Source of the DNA: Macrostomum hystrix
Taxonomy: Eukaryota > Platyhelminthes > Macrostomidae
NCBI GenBank assembly: GCA_950097015.1
Contig: CATNEN010000029.1
Span: forward strand, 7,417,501-7,481,500
Length of the DNA stretch: 64,000 nt
Reading direction: 5' to 3'
Both the position numbers and the translations under genes were made by a program. Of this stretch, positions 28,380 through 40,100 are shown in pieces. The notes below the pieces were generated by a model. That model made no database searches and was not told the origin of the DNA. It saw nothing but the letters and a program-made list of their open reading frames with translations. Position 1 is the stretch's first letter, and each line of letters starts with the position of its first letter.

Positions 28380-28760
28380 TCTATCATTTCACCCATGCCC
28401 TTAATCCGTTCACCCATGCCCTTAATCCGTTCTCCCATTCCATTAATCCGTTCACCCATGCCCTTAATCCGTTCACCCATTCCATTAATCCGTTCATCCA
28501 TTACCTTAATCCGTTCGCCCATGCCCTTAATTCTTTCACCCATTCCCTCGATCTTTTCACCCATTCCCTAAATTCCTTCACCCATTCCCTAAATCCCTTC
28601 ACCCATTCCCTTAATCCGTTCGCCCATGCCCTTAATTCTTTCACCCATTCCCTAAATCCCTTCACCCAATCCCTTAATCCCTTCACCCAATCCCTTAATC
28701 CCTTCACCCATTCCCTTAATCCGTTTACAGTTTCTCAATTTATTCACCCGTTCCCTCCAT
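28380..28760. repeat. Minisatellite 3' of gamma-tubulin, 21-bp unit
   Basis: About 17 copies of the type TTCACCCATGCCCTTAATCC or TTCACCCATTCCCTAAATCC, 140 nt past the stop. It shares the TTCACCCATTC core and the 21-bp period with the intron array of the same gene. Confidence 0.9.
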
Positions 28761-29544
28761 ATTCCATTCAAGCATTTTCTCAATATCTATTCACCCATTC
28801 CTTCATAAAATGTCAGTTGTGCAGTTGTGACGTTGCTCTGTATGACCCCAAGCTTTTACAAGTACGAGCTATTTTGTTACTAATTTAACTTCATAGACAC
28901 CTTGTTAATTGCAGGTTAGAATCCAATCAAAGCTTTGATTTGTTATGAGTAAATGAATTATTCAACCTGTCCAACTTGTGTCAAATGGACTTGTAACAAA
29001 AAAACAAACTGTGTTTTTCCTTCTGTCTTCTCCGCCGGCTCGGATCCCCAAAAATCCCAGTCTAATCCTATATCCCTAATCTCTTTTTAGACACCTACCT
29101 ATTCAGCTTACCAGTCTTACTAATTGTATTCCCGTTTAACTATTTCCGTAGTTTGGTCTAGTTTCATTTATTATTCAATGAGTATCGATTAAAGATTAGC
29201 CTGCTCTTAGCCCATGCGGGAGGCCTGACAACGGAACGTGTTAGTTGTGTTTTTTGTCTAACTTGTATTTATTTTACTAACTATGCCTACCTATGCTCTC
29301 CGGAATTCACTTTATATAGCGTGACAAAAATTGTTTGAACATAAAATATACATGTACATTGTTTATGTGTCTTTACAATGTAAATTGTGCTTCGTTCGAC
29401 TGGGTTTTAAAGTACTCGCGACAGTTTTGTCTGCTGGCCAGTTAACTTTTATTGTTGCTAAACATATTTTTGCCTTGACCTATTTTTTATCTTCTTGATA
29501 TTTGACATGCTTATGAAAGAAGACGCGTACAGCTGGTCGATTAT
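28761..29544. other. Spacer 3' of gamma-tubulin
   Basis: Unique AT-rich sequence, no gene seen. Confidence 0.4.
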
Positions 29545-29960
29545 CCCCATTTATCGACCTCTCACTCGTTATCCCAATCCTCTCACTCGTTATCCCAATC
29601 CTCTCACTCGTTATCCCAATCCTCTCACTCGTTATCCCAATCCTCTCACTCGTTATCCCAATCCTCTCACTCGTTATCCCAATCCTCTCACTCGTTATCC
29701 CAATCCTCTCACTCGTTATCCCATCCTATCAGCCACTGTTCTAATCCTCTCACTTGATATCCCATTCTATCAGCTACTATTCTAATCCTCTCCCTTGTTA
29801 TCCCATCTTATCAGCCACTGTTCTAATCCTCTCACTTGTTGTCCCATCCCATCAGCCACTGTTCTAATCCTCTCACTGGTTATCCCATCCCATCAGCCAC
29901 TGTTCTAATCCTCTCACTGGTTATCCCAATCTTATCAGTCATTATTCTAATCCTCTCACC
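29545..29960. repeat. Minisatellite, 21-bp unit decaying to ~40-bp units
   Basis: Eight near-perfect copies of TCTCACTCGTTATCCCAATC plus C, then longer alternating units containing TATCAGCCACTGTTCTAATC. Confidence 0.9.
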
Positions 29961-30584
29961 CGTTATCCCAATTCTCCCACTGACTGTCTGAAACCTCCCA
30001 CTCATCCCAAATCTCTTACTCAATATCGAATACTTCCTGTCACTTATTCTCGAAAGTACTCCTTCACTTGCGCCATTCCTCCAACTCATTCTCCACGAAA
30101 GGGCATAAAAAGTACACGTGGTCTATACTTGATGTTACCAATTCCTGCTCAGTGGATCTAAATCCCCGAGGAATTTAGTCAGTTTACTGGAATATCCCAT
30201 GGGTTCCCGTGTCTGTTGAAGCTTAGCTTGAACTGCAACGATAATTTAATGAAAGTTCATTTTCCAAGACTGGCATGTCGTCGGCTTAGCAGCGTGCTTA
30301 AAAATTCCATCGTATTCGTATTCCAAGTTTATTACATGTCGTAAAGTGAGCGTGATTTCTCAAGGTGTACAGGATGACACATCGGAGATTGGCTATTGAA
30401 TTTCTCAAGCAGGCATGGGTAGATCAGGTGTGGCTTTAATTAACAGTAGGACTACCAAGCCATTTTTAGAATTTCTCTTCCCCAGAAATTTTTTGGCAGC
30501 GCCTGAATGCTAACAGCGTTGGTTGGTGACTGATTGGTTGACAGACTAGGCGATGGTGTCCTGTGGTTGAGCTGCGCCTAATAT

Positions 30585-30971
30585 TTAGTCTTGATCAGTG
30601 AAATCAGAGAATTTCACATCACGGTGTCCATAGTGGCCTAGTTCCACCTGTTGTAGCCCTTGAAGGTCCAGCAAACCGTCTAGATAAAGGTAGGTGACCT
30701 CCGAAGACAGAGATGATGCACATTCGGGTGACATGCTGATCAATTTTGAAGGCCTGGCAAGGCCGCACTGAGGCGCAGTGCTAATTCGTGTATAGTGGTG
30801 TATGAAATACACTAGCCTTATGGGGAAAACCGACATTCGGCCAGAACCACTGAATATCTCGACGGTCTGAAAAGCTAGTGACTTGATTTTTGCTTCCGAA
30901 AGTTGGCCAATGTCAATTTTTGACAAAACCTTGACATTGGCCTTTGTAGTTTTACTGTTGATCTCCGCCAT
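30585..30971 (-). CDS. Unrecognised 128-codon open frame (doubtful)
   Basis: An uninterrupted frame outside any repeat, starting MAEINSKTTKANVKVLSKID and ending in TGA, on the strand opposite the M13-like gene and 140 bp from its first ATG. The composition is protein-like (mixed hydrophobic and charged residues, no bias), with a segment VTYLYLDGLLDLQGLQQVEL. There is no signal peptide, membrane segment or motif I can name, and no poly(A) signal was noted. It may be a small divergent gene, a fragment of an old element, or chance. Confidence 0.25.
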   Translation of the reverse strand: MAEINSKTTKANVKVLSKIDIGQLSEAKIKSLAFQTVEIFSGSGRMSVFPIRLVYFIHHYTRISTAPQCGLARPSKLISMSPECASSLSSEVTYLYLDGLLDLQGLQQVELGHYGHRDVKFSDFTDQD

Positions 30972-31111
30972 GATGAGAAGTGATTGATTGCTGCCTCTCT
31001 GAAGGCTGCTTCCTCGCTAGCACAATACTCGATTGGGATTGGTTGATCGGGCGCTCAACCAATAGGAAACCACCTCGGCCTTTTTGAATGAGGGTGAAAT
31101 CTAGCGTTTAA

Positions 31112-34100
31112 ATGGAGCTACCTAAAATGGAGGTTGTGAGATGGACCTCACAGTTGCACTCTAAAATATTCAAAGTCCAAGTCATGTCAGCTCGTCGAGG
31201 TTGGAACGGATTGCCAGCTGGTCATTCGGCCGCGTCCACGGCTGCCAGCAGCTGCGGCAGCGGTGGCAGCGGTGGCAGCGGCTGCAGCTACCCCAGCTTC
31301 TCCGGGCCAGCTTACTCGCAGGTCACTAGGCATCATCGGCAATTCCAACAGTCGCCGGCAGTGTCGGGCTCCACAGAATCCCAGAAGCTGCAGCAGCCGC
31401 TGGTGCAGTTGGAGGAGGCGGAGCCGTTGTCGACTGTGGCGTGTGCGAATTCCAGCAAGTCACGACGAAGGCAACAGCGAACAAGTCCGGCTAAATTGGC
31501 TCTGCAGCGACTGTTGAAGCCCGCAACAAACGCCGACCAAGCCGACGAAGAGGACAACGAAGGCGTTGAAGGCGACGCTGACGAGGGCGGAGGCGGTAGC
31601 TGCTGTTGCGTCGCCGGCGACGCCAGGCATCGTCGACAGCGTCGTCGGGAGCGCCTGCTCTGCAGCTGCGTGTGCGCCCTGCTGCTGTGCCTGGCGGCGG
31701 TCTGCGGCGGCCTCTTGCTGGTCCTGGCCGCGGCTAAAAGCCGAAGGGCTTCCGGAGATTCAGCCGCAACCTCGCCGATTGCCCAGTCACCGTCGGGTGG
31801 CGCGGCGTTGAATCCTCATCAGGCGACGGTGGCATCGTCCGCCCGATACTGCCTGTCACTCGCGTGCCTGCGGACGGCCGCCGACATGAAGGAGACGCTG
31901 AACCAGACGCTGCCTCCGTGCGCCGACTTCTACGGATTCGCCTGCGCAGGGCGCCAGCCGACTGGCCGATCGGGCGTCGACAACGACGTCGAGATCTGGC
32001 CGACGGCGCCTGTTGACCAACTCAGACGCGGCACTGAGCGGCGCCTTCGACACTTGCTGGCTGCGGCTGCAGCCGGCGGACCAACTGGCGGTGACTTCTG
32101 GCGGGCGAAGCTGGGCAACTTCTATCGGGCCTGCGTTTCCGTCGAGGATCCGGTGCGGCTGCAGGAGGCCAATGGCGGCGATTGTCGCGGCGGCGACGCC
32201 AGCTGGAGAGTCCTGCGCGACCGGTTGCAGGGCTGCATCTCCGGGCGGCGGCTGTGTGCGTTGCTGATTCGCTTCTGCTTGAGGCACTCAGAAGCCCCAT
32301 GACCTCCTCAAACCCCATGACCTCCTCAGACCCCATGACCTCCTCAGACCCCATGACCTCCTCAAACCCCATGACCTCCTTAGACCCCATGACCTCCTCA
32401 AACCCCATGACCTCCTCAGACCCCATGACCTCCTCAGACCCCATGACCTCCTCAAACCCCATGACCTCCTTAGACCCCATGACCTCCTCAAACCCCATGA
32501 CCTCCTCAAACCCCATGACCTCCTTAGACCCCATGACCTCCTCAGACCCCATGACCTCCTCAGGCCCCATGACCTCTTTAAACCTCATGACCTCCTCAGA
32601 CCAACAATGACCCATTGACCTCCTCAGATCAGACAATAACAATGATATCGCAGCTGAACGAACCTATACGAGCAACGAAATGAAGAGTGGGCGGAGCTAT
32701 CATACCGGGCGGTCAAAATGGTTTTCCTGGATAATTGGCAGGTTAAACAGATGCCACTGCTGCCAGGGGGTCTACCCAATCTCCTGGGATATTGTTGATC
32801 ATTTTGGTGCTCTCCGCAGCAACTGCCTGGCAGGCCTTCTGCTTGGCCTTCTAAACTTAACAATCAGTCAATGTCAGCTTCTAGCCCTGCCTCCCAGTGT
32901 CAACAGTCAATCATCGTAGTTCGTCACTCGTCTATGATCGGGGGACATTTCCCCCTTGCCCAATAAATTTATTAGCTAGGACCAGACATTAATCCTGAGC
33001 GGCTTGAAGCACAAGAAACTGAAAACATTATTTTCCAGAATCATTAAGTTACTTAAGTACTCGTACTTTAACAGTAGAAAGAACACGTGGCATTTCGAAT
33101 ACCCACTGCCTACTTCACAATAGGTCCCAAACCGAATGACCGGTTTTCATGAAAGTCCATAATATGGAACAAAAAATGTTCGATCCTTTACGAAGAACTA
33201 AGATGATAATTCTTGCCACCAGACACTCGATGTTTTTGTGATTCTGGAAGTTATTTCATATGATAAAGCGGAAAGCTTTAGCTCAGTATTCTGGATTTTC
33301 ATGTCGATTGGTTGAATATATTGAAGCGGATTCAAAATAGTACTTTAGGTCTTCGCTGAAGTAAAAAAATCTGCCTCCACCTTAATTACTCCCACCTGCA
33401 CTGCCTGCATCCGATATTGCACCGCAGCTGACCGATTGCTATGCTTGCACACCGAGCTCGGAGTTGACGCCTTCTTCAGCCTGTTCGCCGACAGTTCGCC
33501 AATATCGCCAGCAAAGAGGATTTTATTTGTGAGTGCCTCTCAGAGTGATTCCTCGAAATGTGAAATTTGTTCCCATTGAGGAATTTTTCTAATTAGAGCA
33601 TTTCTCCCATTTTTACATATCTCACCAGTATTTTCCCCCAAATTTCCCCCAAAAGCTTCAAATTCCTTCCTCATTGTCCGCAGCTGGATGAGTACCGGCA
33701 CCCGGACATGCACAGCCTGGAGCAGCTGCGGAACCCGGCCATCCAGTCCGACTACCTCCGTTTAGCCGCCACTCTGGTGAACGATCTCGGCTTCCTTGGC
33801 AACGATGTCGGGGATAGCTACGCCAGGAGTTCGCTGACTGTGCTGACCGCGCTGGCCGAAATCGCACTGTCCGAGACTAGCCGGCCGTACAAGCCACGGC
33901 CGCGGCTGCGGGCCGTCCAAATGACGCTCGGCGAGTTCAGAAGGAGCCGTCAGCTGCAGGAGTTCGTTGTGAGGCTCTTTCATTGGATCTTACATGGTGG
34001 GATCTCACATCATGGGATCTTACATCATGGGATCTTACATCATGGGATCTCACATCATGGGATCTCACACTATGGGTTCTTATATCATGGGATCTTACAT

Positions 34101-37100
34101 CATGGGATCTCACATCATGGGATCTCACACTATGGGTTCTTATATCATGGGATCTTACATCATGGGATCTTACATCATGGGATCTTACATCATGGGATCT
34201 CACATCATGGGATCTCACACTATGGGTTCTTATATCATGGGATCTTACATCATGGGATCTCACATCATGGGATCTCACACTATGGGTTCTTATATCATGG
34301 GATCTTACATCACAGGATCTTACATCATGGGATCTTACATCATGGGATCTTACATCATGTGATCTCACATCATGGGATCTCACATCATGGGATCTCACAC
34401 TATGGGATCTCACATCATGGGATCTCACATCATGGGATCTCACACTATGGGATCTCACATCATGGGATCTCACATCATGGGATCTCACACTATGGGATCT
34501 TACATCATGGGATCTTACATCATGGGGTCTCACACTATGGGATCTTACATCATGGGATCTTAAATCATGGGATCTCACACTATGGGATCTTACATCATGG
34601 GATCTCACACTATGGGATCTTACATCATGGGATCTTACATCATGGGATCTCACACTATGGGATCTTGCATCATGGGATCTTACATCATGGGATCTCAAAT
34701 CATGGGATCTCACACTATGGGATCTCACATCATTGGATATCGATTGAGCATGGTTCATAAGTTCAAATCAGCAAGCTGCAAGGCGGTTGTAGCCTAGTGG
34801 TTATAGCGTCGGACTTAAGACTTGAAGGTCGGGGGTTCGATTTCCGACTCCATTGGAACAATCTGTGTCGTTTAGAAGTAAGATGCTTAACTCTGCATTG
34901 CTTCAGTTCACCCAGCTGTTAAATGGGTAGCAGCATTAGCTGGGATAATTGAAGGTAGGTGTGGCGTCCCCCCAGTCCATGGACTGAACAGCTGTACGCA
35001 GCCTTCAGATGCGCCGCGCAATAGCTGCGGCTGTGCTGTCGGCTGCACCTCTGGCCCGATTACGGCAGGTGTAATCAATTATTATTATTATTATTATTAC
35101 TAATCTCATAAGTTTTTTTGTACGCATTAATTCAAAGCCAGAGCGAATTTTGTTAAAGAAGAACTCGAAAATTGAATTTGCAGCTCCCGCTTGACGAGCT
35201 GCTGCCCAGCCTGCTACTTGGCTCCGAAGTTCAAGATCGGACAAGTGCCGATAGCCTACCCATTGCTGTGGGCGACATGGCCTACTTTCAACGCCTTGAC
35301 AGCCTGCTGAGAGGAATGCGCGATGAGTGAGTCCCAGTTTTCCTACGGGATGGATGAGAACACAAAAGGGGGAGATCTCAGGTGTTCTAAAGGGTGAGAT
35401 CTCTGGTGTTCTAAGGGAGAGATCTCTGGTGTTCGAAGGGAGAGATCTCTGGTGTTCTAAGGGAGAGATTTCTGGTGTTGTAAGGGAGAGATCTCTGGTG
35501 CTCTAAGGGTGAGATCTCTAGTGTTCTAAAGGAGAGATCTCTTGTGTTCTTAGGGAGAGATCTCTGGTGCTCTAAGGGTGAGATCTCTGGTGCTCTGAGG
35601 GTGAGATCTCTGGTGTTCTAAGGGAGAGATCTCTAGTGTTCTAAGGGTGAGATCTCTCGTGATCTAAGGGAGAGATCTCTGGTGTTCTAAGGGAGAGATC
35701 TCTGGTGTTCTAAAGGGTGAGATCTCTGGTGCTCTAAGGGTGAGATCTCTGGTGTTCTAAGGGTGAGATCTCTGGTGTTCTAAGGGAGAGATTTCTGGTG
35801 TTGTAAGGGAGAGATCTCTGGTGCTCTAAGGGTGAGATCTCTGGTGTTCTAAAGGAGAGATCTCTTGTGTTCTTAGGGAGAGATCTCTGGTGCTCTAAGG
35901 GTGAGATCTCTGGTGCTCTGAGGGTGAGATCTCTGGTGTTCTAAGGGAGAGATCTCTAGTGTTCTAAGGGTGAGATCTCTCGTGATCTAAGGGAGAGATC
36001 TCTGGTGTTCTAAGGGAGAGATCTCTGGTGTTCTAAAGGGTGAGATCTCTGGTGCTCTAAGGGTGAGATCTCTGGTGTTCTAAGGGTGAGATCTCTGGTG
36101 TTCTAAGGGAGAGATTTCTGGTGTTGTAAGGGAGAGATCTCTGGTGCTCTAAGGGTGAGATCTCTGGTTTTCTAAAGGAGAGATCTCTTGTGTTCTTAGG
36201 GAGAGATCTCTGGTGCTCTAAGGGTGAGATCTCTGGTGCTCTGAGGGTGAGATCTCTGGTGTTCTAAGGGAGAGATCTCTAGTGTTCTAAGGGTGAGATC
36301 TCTGGTGTTCTAAGGGAGAGATCTCTGGTGTTCTAAGGGAGAGATCTCTGGTGTTCTAAGGGAGAGATCTCTGGTGTTCTAAGGGAGAGATCTCTGGTGC
36401 TCTAAGGGTGAGATCTCTGGTGTTCTAAGGGAGAGATCATTTTTCATGATCAATATTTAGATGTTTATCAGTTTTAATAAAAGTATTTTGAACTAGTTGC
36501 TCCAGAAACAGTCGCGTGGCGTTAGCCCGCTAACAAAGTTTTTTCCGCTGAAAGCAGAGTTGGAATCGCGCAGGGTTCAGGGTCTCAACTGCCTTTATGA
36601 TAACAAATAGGAATCGATTATTGCTAAACAATTGCCTATTGTTATGTCTAATTGTCTAGAAAAATGTCGATACTAGTACCAAGTTTACAAATTTAGTTGC
36701 TAAGACAAATACTCGAAATAACAATAACATTTTAAATGATGAATTTCCTTTCATCCCTCGATAGATCAGCAAATCATGCATTCAAAACTATTTTGAGAAC
36801 AGACAAATATCTCAGTTTTTCCAAGTAGTATAGTGTATTTAAACAAATAGATATTATTTTACCCTCTTTGAGTTTCATGAGGAGTTTTGAGCTAGTGTGA
36901 GATCTTGAGCTATTGAGCTATTGTGAGATCTTGAGCTAGTGTGAGATCTTGAGCTAGTGTGAGATCTTGAGCAAGTGCGAGATCTTGAGCTAGTGTGAGA
37001 TCTTGAGCTAGTGCGAGATCTTGAGCTAGTGTGAGATCTTGAGCTAGTGTGAGATCTTGAGCTAGTGTGAGATCTTGAGCTAGTGTGAGATCTTGAGCTA

Positions 37101-40100
37101 GTGTGAGATCTTGAGCTAGTGTGAGATCTTGAGCTAGTGTGAGATCTTGAGCTATTGTGAAGTCTGAGCTATTGTGAAGTCTGAGCTATTGTGAAGTCTG
37201 AGCTATTGTGAAGTCTGAGCTAGTGTGAAGTCTGAGCTAGTGTGAGATCTTGAGCACAGGAGTTTTTAACCGACATCTTCTCTCCGTCTCTCTTTCTCAT
37301 AAAAGCGACCTGAAGAAATTTCTGGAGTTTAGCGCAGTCTACAAGTACGCGTCACACCTGTCCGCCAAGGCGCGCCGGCTAACGCTGAACTTTCGCTCCA
37401 GATTGGAAGCCAATCGTCACGGGCCCTACTGGGCGGCGGCTTGCGTTCGACCGTTGCTGCCGTCGCCGGGACTCGGCGCAATGTTCCTCGACGACCTTCG
37501 GCGTACCGGACTCAGCCTGCTGCCGGTTCGGAGGCGGGGCGAGGCAGCGGGAGAAGCTTGGGAAAATTTGTTATTTTTTTATTAGTTCCATTGTGGCGAA
37601 CTTATATAACTGATAATAATTTCAGGAGGGCTACGGGCCATGGCACATCAATTGGTGACACTAGACTTGCAGCCAGCGAGGAGACAATTTTGCCCATTTC
37701 AATGACTCCTGAGCACACAAGCACACAGATCTGTACATCTGCCCTGACTTTCTCATCGCTAGGCAGTGTACACTTTCACTGTGCCTTGGGGGTTGGCCCT
37801 CAAGGGCGTAAATTGCACGACAAGCCCCCAAGCCTTCTCTCTGCGGCTGCGCCCCAATTTAATGTGGCCTCGCGGCGGAATCGAGCTCAGGGATCTTGGT
37901 GCGAGAGACAAACGCGTTAAACCGCTCATGGTTACATTTTCGCTCCTTGCAGATTCAGCACGTGGTGGCGCCGCTGCTGAGGTCGGCTTTCATAGACTTA
38001 CTGGACTCAGCAATCGGAGTTGATCCGTTTGTCAGGGCGGCGGCTGCTGAAAAAGTGCGATGAAAGTTTTCCTTAACATTATTAAAGCCGATGGCGATGC
38101 CTAAACCATCTCTGATTAGCAACGTTGGATGAAGCCAACCTCGATCGATCTCATGCTCAGATATTTTCTTCCTTGTTCCTAATTGTTCTACCCATCCACC
38201 CACCTCACCTTCCCACGGCCTTGTCCTTTCTTTATTTCCTTTCCACCTATTCACACACGTTAAAGGGCAACTTCCTTACCCTTCGCTTAAAATTCAGCCA
38301 ACCAATCAGTGTCTACCAATCCTTCATTCATTTTCTATCTGCTACACCCATCTCACTCCTTTATACCAGCTTTAAATTTCACCCAGCCAATCAGCGCATC
38401 CCGATTCTTCCTTAACTTTCTATCTGCTACACCCATCTCACTCCTTTATACCAGCTTTAAATTTCACCCAGCCAATCAGCGCATCCCGATTCTTCCTTAA
38501 CTTTCTATCTGCTACACCCATCTCACTCCTTTATACCAGCTTTAAATTTCACCCAGCCAATCAGCGCATCCCGATTCTTCCTTAACTTTCTATCTGCTAC
38601 ACCCATCTCACTCCTTTATACCAGCTTTAAATTTCACCCAGCCAATCAGCGCATCCCGATTCTTCCTTAACTTTCTATCTGCTACACCCATCTCACTCCT
38701 TTATACCAGCTTTAAATTTCACCCAGCCAATCAGCGCATCCCGATTCTTCCTTAATTTTCTATCTACTACACCCATCTCACTCACGCTCACAGCTTTTAC
38801 TCTGCCAAACCGCCCTTTTTAACATTGTTTTACTTTAGCCTTTTGACTTTGATCGGCTAGCGAATTTAGTTGTTTTCTTATTTACTTCTAGATAAAATCG
38901 ATGCAGATTCTAATTGGTCAAGGAAGCCAGGAGCCAACTGAATACTATCTAGCCGAGTATTACAAGGATGTAAGTCAAATTGGTCACTAAATCATTGCTT
39001 TGAAAAATAGGCAGTAAATAGTTTTAATATCAAATTTCAGTGGGTCATTGGCAAGAATTATTCAGCACTGGAGGCGGCCATCAGTCTGGAGAAATTCAAG
39101 CTTTCAAAAATGTGGAAGCAAATCAATGCCAATCAGTTTCATCTGGAGTGAGTTACGCAATGAAAAGTACTTTTGATTGACTGACAGATCAATGAAATTG
39201 CAATAATGAGTTTGCAGTTTATCAGAATAGCTCTTCTCAGTAATTTTTTTCTGAATTCAAATTGCTTCGATCATTGACTGAAGCAGAAGCAGGGTCACTG
39301 AAGCGAATGGCTGTTGGCATTGAACCTTGGTGTAATATCTAGTAATTTCTGACACAACCCCAGAGTGAATGCAACAATGAGTTCCGTTACCGCATCTCTC
39401 ACTGCACTTCTCGATGCACCCAAAAGTTAAGGCCATAAGAGTTTTCAAGTCTTTCTTACTTACTGACTTTCCAATGGAGTAGTTTCAACAATGTAATTAC
39501 ATTACAGAATACCGATCCCATTATAAATGCCAAGAATCCCATAGATTCCAAGAATCACATAGATTCCAAGAATCCCATAGATTCCTAGAATCCCATAGAT
39601 TCCAAGAATCCCATAGATTCCTAGAATCCCATAGATTCCAAGAATCCCATAGATTCCAAGAATTCCATTGATTCCGAGAATCCAAAAAATCTCTGGAATG
39701 CGAATATTTGAAACTACCTGAAACTCGCAGCTATTTAAAATACATAAAAAACCTTTTTTATCCTAAGGACGAAATATTCTTAGCTATCCAAATTTTAGTG
39801 AACTATTGGATACTACATCTGTGGAGCCAGTGTACATCGCTGCGTACAACACTGTCTGTAAGTTAGTATTTGCGTTGTATTTGAGAGGTTGTAGCCTAGT
39901 GGTTAGGGCGTCGGACTCACGACTTGAAGGTCGGGGGTTCGATTCCCGACTCCACTGAAACAATTTGCGTCCTTTAGCAAGACACTGAACTCTGCATTGC
40001 TTCAGTTCACCCAGCTGTTAAATGGGTACCAGCATTAGCTGGGATAATTGAAGGTGGGTGTGGCGTCCCCCCAGTCCATGGACTGAACAGCTGTACGCAG

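Noticed and set aside
33937-34758. RSHDV-type repeat protein on the minus strand of the 15-bp array
   Set aside because: A 15-bp unit keeps every frame open in both directions; the array lies between two M13 exons.
37526-37585. Extension of M13 exon 5 through the frame ending NLLFFY
   Set aside because: Reading on gives a stop and loses the M13 pattern. Ending at about 37525 gives correct spacing and phase to IQHVVAPLLRSAF, although that donor is weak.
38300-38790. Five-fold promoter because each 85-bp unit has CCAATCAG
   Set aside because: It is inside an intron, is a plain tandem repeat, and has no other promoter features.
39888-39960. Functional tRNA gene
   Set aside because: A and B boxes and a perfect T arm are present, but the anticodon arm does not fold and the sequence continues into a SINE body with target duplications. 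The same holds for 34785-34854.
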